Shown here in pieces: positions 1 through 9,200 of a stretch of DNA of 34,232 nucleotides (within the stretch, counting starts at the first letter, position 1; the number at the start of each line of letters is the position of its first letter). A program made the position numbers and the translations under genes. The notes below the pieces were generated by a model that ran no database searches, was not told the origin of the DNA, and saw only the letters and a program-made list of their open reading frames with translations. Location: assembly GCF_000447775.1 (NCBI RefSeq), contig NZ_AUNJ01000495.1, positions 1-34,232 of the forward strand, in the 5' to 3' direction. Source of the DNA: Bacteriovorax sp. DB6_IX (GTDB lineage Bacteria > Bdellovibrionota > Bacteriovoracia > Bacteriovoracales > Bacteriovoracaceae).

Positions 1-97
1 CATGATCTTCCAGTATCGGGATCATCCCCTTTCTATATTCTGCATAACTCTGGTCATCACTTACGTGTAACCCCACCATCATTTCAAAAACCTTCAT
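1..97 (-). CDS. DUF1330-like protein, N-terminal part only (cut by window edge)
   Basis: An open minus-strand frame runs off the left edge of the window; 32 codons are visible. It starts MKVFEMMVGLHVSDD and continues with a YAEYRKGMIPILEDH segment. This resembles the N-terminus of the small ferredoxin-fold DUF1330 proteins, where a KVFEMMVGLHV strand precedes a helix with YxxYRxxMxPIL. The start is placed at the ATG at 97 because AAAGG lies 7 bases upstream of it; an in-frame ATG at 103 has that sequence directly abutting it and is less likely. The biochemical role of this family is not settled. No stop codon is seen, so length cannot be judged. Confidence 0.6.
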   Translation of the reverse strand, partial: MKVFEMMVGLHVSDDQSYAEYRKGMIPILEDH

Positions 98-151
98 GAC
101 CATACCTTTGTTAAGTTACTATCATTCTATAGTGTCATCTCCCCTTTCGTA

Positions 152-205
152 AGGTGCCATGCACCTTTTGTTTCGCAGGTGCGAAACGATAGGTGCATGG
201 CACCT
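152..205. repeat. REP-like nested palindrome
   Basis: Two perfectly complementary 15-base arms (152-166 and 191-205, core GGTGCCATGCACC and its complement) enclose a second perfect hairpin: GTTTCGC 170-176, loop AGGT, GCGAAAC 181-187. Each outer arm is itself nearly palindromic. The element lies in the gap between the rplT terminator and the DUF1330-like gene. Short GGTGC...GCACC palindromes of this kind are typical of intergenic REP elements that some bacteria carry in many copies. No second copy was noticed in this window, so multiplicity is unproven. Confidence 0.6.
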
Positions 206-234
206 AAAAAAAAAGCCCTCTTCAAGAAGAGGGC
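206..234 (-). terminator. Rho-independent terminator of the infC-rpmI-rplT operon
   Basis: Read on the minus strand, GCCCTCTT, a 4-base loop and AAGAGGGC form a perfect 8-bp stem (215-234), followed at once by nine T residues (214-206). It lies 39 bases downstream of the rplT stop codon, as expected for the end of the ribosomal-protein operon. Confidence 0.92.
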
Positions 235-273
235 CATTATGGAATTATCGTTTTTGAATTTTTTTGTTTGAAA

Positions 274-618
274 TTACTTTGTAGCTTCGTAAATAGCTTT
301 GAATCCTTCGAAATCTCTTGCTGCAATTTCAGAAAGCATTTTTCTGTTGATCTCGATGTTATTCTTCTTCAGTTGACCCATGAATTTTGAGTATGAAGTT
401 CCTAACGTCTTAGATGCTGCAGAAATTCTTGTGATCCAAAGTCTTCTCATATCTCTTTTAAGAAGTCTTCTACCAATGTATCTGTAGTGTAGAGCACGCT
501 TTACAGTTTCAGCTGCGTGGTAGTATTTTTGCCTTCTAGAAAAGTGAAAACCTTTTGCTAGTTTTAGGACTTTGTTTCTTCTTTGTCTTGCCTTAAAACC
601 TCTTCTAACTCTTGACAT
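274..618 (-). CDS. rplT: 50S ribosomal protein L20
   Basis: This is L20, an early-assembly 23S rRNA-binding protein of the large ribosomal subunit that in many bacteria also represses its own operon. The 114-residue protein starts MSRVRRGFKARQRRNKVLKL and has the very basic N-terminal extension (residues 1-60) followed by the globular C-terminal domain with a DMRRLWITRI segment, all typical of L20 (usually 115-120 residues). An ACGGAG ribosome-binding site lies 7 bases before the ATG. It is the last gene of infC-rpmI-rplT and is followed by a strong terminator. Confidence 0.98.
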   Translation of the reverse strand: MSRVRRGFKARQRRNKVLKLAKGFHFSRRQKYYHAAETVKRALHYRYIGRRLLKRDMRRLWITRISAASKTLGTSYSKFMGQLKKNNIEINRKMLSEIAARDFEGFKAIYEATK

Positions 619-707
619 AACTTTCTCCGTTTTTTTGACGCTTGGGGGATTTTACTCACTTTCAGACCCAAGAATCAGGTTAAATAAACAATTTTTTGAT
701 CATGTTT

Positions 708-728
708 AAAGAGTTGATCAAACTCTTT
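708..728 (-). other. Stem-loop between rpmI and rplT
   Basis: AAAGAGTT (708-715) and AACTCTTT (721-728) form a perfect 8-bp stem with a 5-base loop, 28 bases downstream of the rpmI stop. There is no T-run on the minus strand, so it is not a classical terminator. It could be a processing site or part of an L20/L35 regulatory structure in the 137-base gap between the two genes. That role is inferred from context only. Confidence 0.4.
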
Positions 729-755
729 TACTTAGCTTAGATGTAGCTCAAAGGC

Positions 756-962
756 TTACATTTTAGCTGCGTAAGGAAGCATTCTTCTTACTCTAGCAAC
801 GTCAGCTTCGTTTACGTAGTCAGTTTTACCTGCTCTCTTCTTAGCATCAGTTGGCTTTTTCTCAAGAATGTGTCTTAGGTTAGCTCTTTTTCTTTTGAAC
901 TTCCCGTTTCCTACAGCCTTAAATCTCTTTGCAGCTGCTCTTCTCGTCTTCATTTTTGGCAT
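756..962 (-). CDS. rpmI: 50S ribosomal protein L35
   Basis: L35 is a small, highly basic protein of the large ribosomal subunit. The 68-residue product starts MPKMKTRRAAAKRFK and contains the conserved central segment ending in HILEKKPTDAKKR, with the VRRMLPYA motif near the C-terminus. Length and sequence match the family (about 65 residues). A GGAG ribosome-binding site precedes the ATG. It sits between infC and rplT in the canonical order, although the gaps on both sides (177 and 137 bases) are long for this operon and hold stem-loops. Confidence 0.98.
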   Translation of the reverse strand: MPKMKTRRAAAKRFKAVGNGKFKRKRANLRHILEKKPTDAKKRAGKTDYVNEADVARVRRMLPYAAKM

Positions 963-1100
963 GAATAACTCCTAAAAAAAATGTGATTGTAGTTAATTCA
1001 AAAACAAAATAATTTCACAAGTGCATATAAGTACCAATTATTTGGAACTTTGAAAAGAAAAAATATGCTGCGCTTGGAAAAAAATATAGGATTTTTAGAT

Positions 1101-1125
1101 ATTTAGCCCCGATATGGGGCTAAAT
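1101..1125 (-). promoter_or_regulatory. Strong stem-loop between infC and rpmI
   Basis: ATTTAGCCCC (1101-1110) and GGGGCTAAAT (1116-1125) form a perfect 10-bp stem with a 5-base loop, 14 bases after the infC stop. On the minus strand a T-rich run follows only about 18 bases later, so termination would be inefficient at best. In other bacteria the mRNA upstream of rpmI holds the L20-binding regulatory structure; an attenuator or L20 site here is plausible but not shown. Confidence 0.5.
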
Positions 1126-1139
1126 AATATCGATGTAAA

Positions 1140-1685
1140 TTATTTTTTCTTATTTGGAGCAATGATAGAAATGATTCTATTACCCATTACTTTAGAAGGA
1201 CTCTCAACTTGAGCGCCTGCTTCTTCACAAACACCGGCAATAATAACGTCAAATTTCTCTTTACCAGCTTCTCTATAGGCCATTTCACGACCTCTAAATT
1301 GCATAACAAATTTAACCTTATCACCTTGCTCAATAAACTTGTGAGCTCTCTTAAGCTTAGTCTCAAGATCATGCTGCTCGATATTTGGTCTTAATTGAAC
1401 TTCTTTAAGTGCAACCTTGGCCTGCTTCTTCTTTTGCTCATTGGCCTTTTTCTGTTGCTCATACTTAAATTTTCCATAGTCAATTACTTTAACAACAGGT
1501 GGTTTCGCCGTCGGAGATACTTCTACTAGGTCCATTCCTAGATCTGCTGCGATCTCTCTAGCTCTATCAATGCTAACGATCCCGTATTGCTCTGTATCGC
1601 TTAATAGCCTACATTCTTGAATACGAATCTGGTCATTGATACGTGGCCCTCTATCTCTAGGCCCCTTTCCTCTTCTGTCTCTAAT
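1140..1685 (-). CDS. infC: Translation initiation factor IF-3 (AUU start)
   Basis: IF-3 binds the 30S subunit, blocks premature 50S joining and rejects non-canonical start codons. The protein contains the N-domain (INDQIRIQECRLL, then DLVEVSP and PPVVKVIDYGKFKYE), a Lys-rich linker, and the C-domain with KVKFVMQFRGREMAYREAG and a C-terminal PNKKK. An upstream GTG at 1715 is in frame, but a perfect GGAGG (1692-1696) lies downstream of it. That GGAGG is 6 bases before an ATT at 1685, and another ATT sits at 1688. I therefore place the start at ATT 1685, giving 181 residues, almost the length of E. coli IF-3, which also starts at AUU and uses it for self-repression. First gene of infC-rpmI-rplT. 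Confidence 0.95.
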   Translation of the reverse strand: MRDRRGKGPRDRGPRINDQIRIQECRLLSDTEQYGIVSIDRAREIAADLGMDLVEVSPTAKPPVVKVIDYGKFKYEQQKKANEQKKKQAKVALKEVQLRPNIEQHDLETKLKRAHKFIEQGDKVKFVMQFRGREMAYREAGKEKFDVIIAGVCEEAGAQVESPSKVMGNRIISIIAPNKKK

Positions 1686-1691
1686 AATCCA

Positions 1692-1724
1692 CCTCCGGAA
1701 TTGTTTGTAATACACTCTGTATTA
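1692..1724 (-). promoter_or_regulatory. infC leader: ribosome-binding site with adjacent hairpin
   Basis: A perfect GGAGG at 1692-1696 sets the infC start at an ATT codon. Eleven bases upstream, TAATACA and TGTATTA (1708-1714, 1718-1724) form a 7-bp stem with a 3-base loop. The in-frame GTG at 1715 falls at this loop, which is further reason not to use it as the start. A translational role for the hairpin is inferred. Confidence 0.5.
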
Positions 1725-1788
1725 TCAAAAACTTATAACTAATAAAAGTAATATTTAATTATTATTGTCTCAAAATTATTCCAATCTC

Positions 1789-2235
1789 TCACTCAAAAGG
1801 CAAATAATTCTCCATTCGAACTTCTAAAGTCGAGTGACTAGGAGTCAATTTAATCAATATCTTATGAGCCTTATGAGATTTTTCACTCAAAGCGGCCTTA
1901 AATTCTTTGACCTGGCTCAATAATTTCTGATTATTATATAGAGTCTCTAACTCTATTGGCAATGAGTAAAGCGTGTCTCTCACTGTATCAATAACATGAA
2001 AGGGAGTATCTAAATGAGTCACATTACCTGTAAATGATCGAGCAACATGATACTTATTTTCACTCTCATCGAATAAGAGAAAGAGATCACGACTCATTAG
2101 CTGACACTTTGGTGAATTTTCCATCACCTTGAGAACTTCCATTGAAATATCTTGCCACGGGGCAATATCATCAATCGGACCATAACTAAGAAGTCTCATA
2201 TTATGGCCTTCGCCACTCACTAATTCTAATTTCAT
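1789..2235 (-). CDS. Hypothetical protein, no recognised domain
   Basis: A 148-residue soluble protein without a signal peptide or membrane segment. I do not recognise the family. Visible features are an acidic N-terminal half with a MSRDLFLLFDE segment and a C-terminal third rich in Lys/His (KSHKAHKILIKL). Its ATG overlaps the stop codon of the upstream metal transporter gene (ATGA), so the two are probably translationally coupled and the product may work with or be made alongside the transporter. The gene runs in the same direction as infC, 103 bases upstream of it, with no obvious terminator between. Confidence 0.7.
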   Translation of the reverse strand: MKLELVSGEGHNMRLLSYGPIDDIAPWQDISMEVLKVMENSPKCQLMSRDLFLLFDESENKYHVARSFTGNVTHLDTPFHVIDTVRDTLYSLPIELETLYNNQKLLSQVKEFKAALSEKSHKAHKILIKLTPSHSTLEVRMENYLPFE

Positions 2236-3140
2236 GGATCAACATGTTCCTTTTCATAGGGTTCGACATGAATTGTCACATCAATGTGACGACAATACCC
2301 CTTAAGGCTCTCTTTTAGCATACTTTCTGCGATATGGGAGATTTTATGGGCCTCGATAAGGCTAAGTCTAGGATCAAGTAACATATGAAAGTCAACTTGC
2401 ATCCAATTAGTATTTCCTCGGGCCCTAAATTTGTGAATATTTCGAACACACTCCAAGGCCTCGATCTCTTTAAGAATTTCCTTCTCAATTTCTGGAGAAG
2501 CGTCAAGTAGGTCATCGAGATTCTGACGAAGAATATTGATTCCCATATAAATTAAATAAAGAATGATTCCCATCCCAATGAGAATATCAGGCCAGAACCA
2601 ACCAAACTTAGAGCAAATAATGGAAAAGAGAACACCGATACTTAGAATCATATCACCGAAAGTGTGGGAGCTATCGGCCAAAAGTAATGAGCTATTTAAT
2701 CTTTGCCCCTCTTTTCTTTCATAATAAGAAACAAAGAAACTCACAATCATCGAAAGGATAATTGTCACGACAGGAATGAGTCCAAACTGGCCAGTGACAA
2801 GCTTCTTTTCAAGGATAACTTCCTTATATTCAAAGGCCAATTGCAGTGCAGAACTAAAAAGCAGTGCTGCAATAAAGAGACTTCCAAGAGTCTCAAACTT
2901 GTGATGGCCGTAATTGTGTTTTTCGTCACGTGGTCTGGAAGCGAAGGTAATTGCTAAAAGTGAAATGATATTAGAAGAGCCATCAAAGAGCGATTCTAAA
3001 CCAGAAGATGAGAGTGAGAGATAGTGAAATTTCTGACCCGCAATAATCTTGATGATCGCCACAAAGAGGTTCAGTCCCAAAGTGTAAATCAGGACCTTCT
3101 TAATTTGCTTTTCGCGATTCTTTAATAAACTCTCTACCAC
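2232..3140 (-). CDS. Cation diffusion facilitator (CDF) family metal transporter
   Basis: CDF proteins export divalent metals (Zn, Fe, Mn, Co or Cd) across the inner membrane in exchange for protons. This 302-residue protein has about six hydrophobic segments. It carries the TM2 metal-site region ESLFDGSSN (E49, D53), the YGHHKFETLG signature (78-86), and the TM5 HxxxD pair (H159, D163). A cytoplasmic C-terminal domain follows, with histidines in IHKF and HIDVTIHVEP. Length is normal. The metal cannot be predicted from these residues alone. The start is GTG, 10 bases after the plsB-like stop and without a strong ribosome-binding site, so translation is probably coupled to that gene. Confidence 0.9.
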   Translation of the reverse strand: MVESLLKNREKQIKKVLIYTLGLNLFVAIIKIIAGQKFHYLSLSSSGLESLFDGSSNIISLLAITFASRPRDEKHNYGHHKFETLGSLFIAALLFSSALQLAFEYKEVILEKKLVTGQFGLIPVVTIILSMIVSFFVSYYERKEGQRLNSSLLLADSSHTFGDMILSIGVLFSIICSKFGWFWPDILIGMGIILYLIYMGINILRQNLDDLLDASPEIEKEILKEIEALECVRNIHKFRARGNTNWMQVDFHMLLDPRLSLIEAHKISHIAESMLKESLKGYCRHIDVTIHVEPYEKEHVDP

Positions 3141-3150
3141 TTATACAACT

Positions 3151-4935
3151 CTATACAATTCTTAAATTGAATTTTAACTGCTCCATCAACTCACTTTCAA
3201 GTTTTTGGATATAGTGATTAAGGGCCTCGGGATCAGTGATTCTAAAAGATCCTTTCTCATTAGTAATAAAGCCCTTTTGTGTAAAATACTTAATAGCATT
3301 CTTTGTCAGCTCCACATTGTAACTCTCTGGGAATCTGATCACTCGTGCAACTTGAATTTCACGGTTAAAGACTTCTTCAAATTTGGTCATAAAATCATCT
3401 CTTTTAAAGAGTTCAATCCCCTCTTTTTCAAAGGCCTTAAGAGTTAGGGCCGAGACAAAGTATGACTCATTAATATAGCTCAAGGTTCTAGAAAACATTC
3501 CTAAATTAGAAGCAATCTTATAAAGATCCTGGTGAGATAATTCAAGACACTCTTCAAGTGAGTGGATTTCTCTGTCTGCTGCATCTGAAAGAATTCTCAG
3601 CGTCTTTGTGAAGTACTCTTTTACCGTTGGAAGATAGAACTCATGCTTGAGCTGATCTCTTTGTTCAACAAAGAAAGTCTTGAAATCATCAACACTATTT
3701 AGCTTTCCACTAAAGAGGTTGATCCAAGCAAGGTTAATCGTCCACGGAATCATGAAGTGATGTAAAATTGTATTCTTAAAAAAGAGTAATTCTGCACGAC
3801 ACTCTTTCTTAATAGAATAGAAAACCGTTGAGTTATCATGTCTACCGATGACTTCAACTTTTCCATTTCCAATCAAAATATCGAGGGCACGTCCAAGAGT
3901 GTCTTCTATTTTATTCACATTGAGACTATCGACAAAAGGAATCTCAAATTTCAAACAAAATTGAATAATGGCATTGGCCTTGGCAATAATATCAGACCAC
4001 TTAAGAGCTCCCTGTGCTTCATCTAAGAGAACAAGGACCAAAAGAGAAGTTGGCGTCACAACCATCTCCTTACCTACTCTTCTAAAACATTTAAAGGCCA
4101 ACTCTTGCAAGTTCTTCTTATTTATTTCTGGATCATCATGCTTCTTAGCTTCGACCGGCTTACCGACATTGATGTGAACATTTCCAAATTGGTAAGACAC
4201 GAGTTTAATAAGATTGAGAAGTTGTCCAGTACTCTCCTTAACTTTCTTGCCACCCATCATTTCTTTGGCCAAGGCCCTTTGCTCAGGAACATACTCATGA
4301 GCAATACTGATAGGAACAAAGAGAAGAGGAGATTTCTTATCTTCAGGAAGATGGCTATGGGCCTCGATAAGCATTTGATAGAGACCAAACTTAGGAGGTC
4401 TTAGTTTTCCCGATCGAGTTCTCCCACCTTCAAAGAAGAATTCAATCGGCTCTTTATTCATCAGTAGCGCATAGAGATAAGCCTCCATTGTAAATTTATA
4501 GAGGATATCATTGGCAAAAGATCTTCTTATAAAGAAGCATCCTGATTTTCTAAAGAGTTTTCCAATTGGGAAGATATTAAGATTGTCCCCTCCTGCAACG
4601 AAGAGAGGACGCTTATATGTTTTATAAAATTTATAGTTGATAGCAACGTAGTCTGCGTGAGATTGATGGTTTGGAACAAGAACGAGTGAATTCTCTTTCA
4701 TAAGTTCTTTTAAGTTCTGACCGTTTTCATTGAAATTGATCCCATCGTATAGTCTTGGAAGTGCTCCATCGAGCATTTTTTCCATCATTCCAATATAACC
4801 CTTAGAGAAATCTGCTTTCATCTCATCGAGGTTTTTCAGGGCCTTTTCTTTGGCCCCCTTGGAATCACTACTCTTTTCAATTCTCTCTTTTAGTTTTGGG
4901 TAAGAAAGAACTGTCTTTTGCAGTTTACTAAGCAT
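3151..4935 (-). CDS. plsB: PlsB-like glycerol-3-phosphate acyltransferase
   Basis: PlsB-type enzymes acylate position 1 of sn-glycerol 3-phosphate, the first step of phospholipid synthesis, at the inner membrane. The four acyltransferase motifs are visible in order. Block I is NHQSHADY (H90, D95). Block II is around residues 117-140, ending FFIRRSF. Block III is FFFEGGRTRSGKL (167-178). Block IV is FVPISIAHEYVPE. The protein has 594 residues, shorter than E. coli PlsB (about 800), lacking much of the N-terminal region; it may belong to the broader PlsB/DHAPAT group. AGGA precedes the ATG. It is packed between the IMPDH-like gene (15 bases) and the CDF gene (10 bases). Confidence 0.88.
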   Translation of the reverse strand: MLSKLQKTVLSYPKLKERIEKSSDSKGAKEKALKNLDEMKADFSKGYIGMMEKMLDGALPRLYDGINFNENGQNLKELMKENSLVLVPNHQSHADYVAINYKFYKTYKRPLFVAGGDNLNIFPIGKLFRKSGCFFIRRSFANDILYKFTMEAYLYALLMNKEPIEFFFEGGRTRSGKLRPPKFGLYQMLIEAHSHLPEDKKSPLLFVPISIAHEYVPEQRALAKEMMGGKKVKESTGQLLNLIKLVSYQFGNVHINVGKPVEAKKHDDPEINKKNLQELAFKCFRRVGKEMVVTPTSLLVLVLLDEAQGALKWSDIIAKANAIIQFCLKFEIPFVDSLNVNKIEDTLGRALDILIGNGKVEVIGRHDNSTVFYSIKKECRAELLFFKNTILHHFMIPWTINLAWINLFSGKLNSVDDFKTFFVEQRDQLKHEFYLPTVKEYFTKTLRILSDAADREIHSLEECLELSHQDLYKIASNLGMFSRTLSYINESYFVSALTLKAFEKEGIELFKRDDFMTKFEEVFNREIQVARVIRFPESYNVELTKNAIKYFTQKGFITNEKGSFRITDPEALNHYIQKLESELMEQLKFNLRIV

Positions 4936-4950
4936 ACTTAAATCCTATTT

Positions 4951-6012
4951 CTATCTTTTTCCGTGTGGCTTACTTTCACTCATTCCGGAAGATGACATCT
5001 CCATAAAGAGACCTGCTTCAGTCATGGCCGGAATTGATTCAACACCGAGATATGTCATACCACTTCTAATCCCACCAGTGAGTTCGAATATAATATTTTC
5101 AACCGGTCCCTTACATGGAATAAGAGTGTCAACACCTTCTGCGGCCATTCCCTTCGGAAGATCGCCTCTCCAAGACACCTGAGCGGCCTTCGAGGCCATA
5201 CCACGGTATTGCTTCATTCCCTCTTTCAACTCACCTGGAGTTTCAAGTGTTCCAGAAACAAGAGAGCCCACCATACATGTTGAAGCACCTGCACAAAGGG
5301 CCTTTACCATATCACCAGAGTTCTTAAGACCACCATCGGCGATAACCGGAACTCCATGCTTTACAGCTTCATTTACACACATAGCAACAGCTGTTAGTTG
5401 AGGTACTCCATGACCTGTAATAATTCTCGTCGTACACATACTTCCCGGTCCAATACCAACTTTAACAGCATCAGCACCTTTATCAATCATACGCTTAACA
5501 CCATCTGGAGTTGCCACGTTTCCTGCGATAACATCAATTTGAGGGTAGTTCTTCTTCACGTAATCAAGAACTTCCATCATCATTATCGAATCACCATGAG
5601 CGATATCGATCGTTAGAATATCAATTCCTTCGGCCGCTAAAAGATCGGCCCTTTTCATTCCCTCTTCCTTAACACCAACAGAGGCCGCGACAGGAAGATT
5701 CAGGTTATGATCTCGGATATAGGCCTTAATTGCGCGTACATCTTCAACCTGCTCTTCAGGTGACATAAATCTATGGAGAATTCCAAGTCCACCAAGTCTT
5801 GCCATTTCACAGGCCATCTCACGACCAGTAACAGTATCCATATTTGCCGAAACAATTGGGATATCGATTGCGTGATTCTTTGTAACTTGAGTTCTAAGTG
5901 ATGGATGGCTACGTGATGAAATTTCACTATAGCGAGGAATGAGTAGAACATCGTCAAAAGTTAAACCCTTACCTCTTTCCAGAATACCTGAAGCATTAAA
6001 CATCAATTCCAT
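4951..6012 (-). CDS. IMP dehydrogenase/GMP reductase family enzyme without CBS domains
   Basis: This TIM-barrel enzyme interconverts IMP and XMP (IMPDH) or reduces GMP to IMP (GMP reductase). Seen are [11 protein letters not shown] (16-26), [16 protein letters not shown], the active-site loop [11 protein letters not shown] with catalytic C193, [11 protein letters not shown], and a GMAAEG flap. The protein has 353 residues and no tandem CBS insert, which is the usual length of GMP reductase (about 345) rather than of IMPDH (about 490). However, the C-terminal SESKPHGKR resembles the IMPDH tail, and CBS-less IMPDHs exist, so the direction of the reaction is left open. Strong AGGGGAGA before the ATG. 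First gene of the minus-strand run. Confidence 0.87.
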   Translation of the reverse strand: MELMFNASGILERGKGLTFDDVLLIPRYSEISSRSHPSLRTQVTKNHAIDIPIVSANMDTVTGREMACEMARLGGLGILHRFMSPEEQVEDVRAIKAYIRDHNLNLPVAASVGVKEEGMKRADLLAAEGIDILTIDIAHGDSIMMMEVLDYVKKNYPQIDVIAGNVATPDGVKRMIDKGADAVKVGIGPGSMCTTRIITGHGVPQLTAVAMCVNEAVKHGVPVIADGGLKNSGDMVKALCAGASTCMVGSLVSGTLETPGELKEGMKQYRGMASKAAQVSWRGDLPKGMAAEGVDTLIPCKGPVENIIFELTGGIRSGMTYLGVESIPAMTEAGLFMEMSSSGMSESKPHGKR

Positions 6013-6214
6013 GATTATATCTCCCCTAAGAATGTGAATGTGCGTAAAAATTCTAACATGCTGATTTCGCGGTGGCCACGAATCTCAATTCATTTTTGTG
6101 ACAGAATTGGCAGAATTTTATCAATATTATTTACACTATGCATATAAACCCGAAAGGCCCTGTGCTATGAAGAAGAGTAATATATTCAACTCAATTAGCT
6201 GAAATTAGGTATCT

Positions 6215-9200
6215 ATGAAGAAAATAGCGAATTATTTCATCAATAACGGCTTTATTGTCAACCTCATTAGTACAGCGATGATCCTCATGGGATTGATCTC
6301 ACTGATGCATATGAAAAGAGACTTGGCCCCTGCGTGGAATTGGAAACATATTAATATTTCCACAAGTCTCTCTGGCGCTGGACCGACACAAATGGAAAAG
6401 TTTGTGACCTATCCTATTGAGCAGTCAATCAAGAACCTGCAGGGAATAAAGAGTATCGACTCAGAATCTGGCCAAGGCTATATGTGGATAAGTCTTTCAC
6501 TTAAGGAAGACTTTGACGACTCTCAAGAGCTTGTTCAAAAAATCAAAGATACAATCAATAATCTTCGTGCCAACCTACCAAAAGAAACCGAAGAAGTAAG
6601 CGTTGAAGAAATTAAGTCTGTAGATTCATTCTTCACTCAGTATGCACTCGTTGGCTTTGACGAAAAAAATGACGAGCACCAAAACTGGCTCTCAAAAATC
6701 AAGCTAAGAGTTGGTCACATAAAAGGTGTCTCAAGAGTCAATGATACGGCCAGAAAAAAACAACTCTATATTCAACTTAAGCCAGAAGAAATGGCACGCT
6801 ACAGACTGACAAAGTCTCAAGTTTATACAGAGGTTATCAATGCCTTTACCCTATTTCCTATTGGAACCATCACAAAGGGTTCAAAAGATATTCTCGTTGA
6901 AATTGAAAGTAAGGATCTTCAATTAGAAAATATTAAGAATATCATCATTAAGGCCAACTCATCTGGGCACAAGCTGAAACTCTCAGAGATCGCCAATGTA
7001 CAAAGACGCCTTCCAAAGAGATCGACGAGAGAATATATCAATGGAACCCCTTCTGTGGAGCTCAATATTAGAAAGTCTCTAGATAGTGATGCCATGAAAC
7101 TCAAAGAGGAAGTTGAAAGTTTCATGAAAAAGGAGCAAGAAGGTGCGCCAAAGGGTGTTCAAATTAGCGTCACACATGATGGGCCAAGCTTTATTGCCAG
7201 ACAAATCAACGCACTCAAGTCAAACTCTGTTTTTGGTGTCATTCTTGTTGTTCTGACACTCTTTATTTTCTTAGGGCTAAAGAACTCCCTTATGACAACT
7301 CTGGGAATTCCCCTGGCCTACTCATTTACTTTCTTCATTCTTGATACAATTGGAATAAGTCTCGACTTAATTTCAGTGGCGGGAATGCTGCTTGTTATTG
7401 GTATTCTTGTGGATGACGCCATTATTGTGGCGGAACAATACTCTCAAGAGCTAGAAGAGGGACACCCTCCAAAAGAGGCCGCACTCAAGGCCGTCATGAA
7501 GACTTGGATTCCTATTACAGGAACCGTGCTAACAACAATTGTGGCCTTTATGCCACTTCTTATTGCAAAGAACCCGATGACTGAATTCATGCTAGCGATT
7601 CCACTCGTTGTTATCCTGGCCTTGGGAGTAAGTCTCTTTGAATCATTCTTTATTCTCCCAAATCACCTCTCCCACTTTGTAAGAGAGCCGATGAATGAGA
7701 AGAGAATGACTTTTATTAACAACCTACGCTCAATCTATGCCAAAGTTCTTGAATGGGGACTTAAGCTACGCTATCTGGTCATTATCTTCTTTATTGGCTT
7801 TATGGGATATTCTGTTTACTTTGCTTCAAAGAATATTCCAACAGACTTCAACCTCAATATTCAGTCTGAGAAAGTGAGATTTCTAGCAGTTCTAAAGAAG
7901 TCACAGAGCATAGAAACAACAGAGAAGATCATTTCTCCTATTTATGAAGACCTTAATAAACTTGATAAGAATCGTTACAACTGGCTCTCAACGAGAATCG
8001 GTCGTGCTTGGATAAATGGGGAAAAACAAGAGGGTCCACAATATGTTACCTTCTCAATTTACTTCTCTCAATTAGATGACAATGTCGAGGCCAATAAGAA
8101 ATATGTTGAGCAAGAGCTTAAGAAAACTCTTGAGAAATATCGAAAGAGCGGACTCTATGAAAAGCTTGATGTTAGCCGAAACTTTGGTGGTCATGACGAT
8201 GCTAAGAATAATATTGTAGAAGTTATTATTAGCTCGAACGCTCCATTTGAAATGCAAGAAATTTCAAAGAAAATGAAAGAGACACTTTCTCCTATAAAGG
8301 GTGTGAAGTCAGTTGATCTTGAGAGCTCTAAGCTAATCGATACTTGGGTCTTTGTACCTAATCACTCTAAGATCTTCTCTCATGGATTAAGCCTCACTGA
8401 GGTCTCTAGACAGATTCGTGGCTATATTAATAAGAGTAAAATCTATGAATACAAGGCCGGTCCAGAAATCCTTAAGGTATATAGCTATATTGAGGACGGT
8501 GAAAAGCAGACGAAGACAAGCTTAGAGAATAAGCCGATTATTCTTTACAATGGAAACTCTGTAAAAACCAAGGAGCTTGGAACTTGGGAAGTTCGTTCGC
8601 GCTATAACACTATTAAGCACAATGATCTTAAACGCTCATTTATTGTAGAGCTCCCTTTTGATGATAAGCTCATCACAAAATCAGACCTTATTAAAACCAT
8701 AAAAGAGAAGATGATCACTCTTGAAGACGCATACCCTCTTTTAAGTTTTAAAACACGAGATGCTGATGAACAAAGTCGTGAGAATAAGAGCTCAATTAGC
8801 AAGTCTATGCTCTACTCTGTCTTAGGGATCTTCTTTGTTCTTGCGATTATTTTAAGAAGTATCGTACAGCCCCTACTCATTTGTTCGGCCATTCCATTTG
8901 GAGTGATCGGAGTTATTTGGGCCTTCTACTTCCAAGATCTCAAGCTAACCCTTATGGCCATGATTGGAATTATTGGAATGGCCGGGGTTGTCGTCAATGA
9001 CTCTTTAATTCTCGTTGATACAATTAACAAGATGAGAAGCTCTTGGAAGAGCTTTTCTAAGAAGATCATCATCACAGGTGCGACCTCTCGTTTAAGACCA
9101 ATTATTTTAACAAGTATTACAACTCTTGGTGGGGTCTTTCCCATGGCCTATGGAATTGGTGGAGACTCAGGTTTTACAAAACCTCTCGCGATGAGTATGG

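Noticed and set aside
1686-1715. GTG at 1715 as the infC start
   Set aside because: The ribosome-binding site GGAGG lies downstream of it inside the frame, and the ten extra residues have no counterpart in IF-3.
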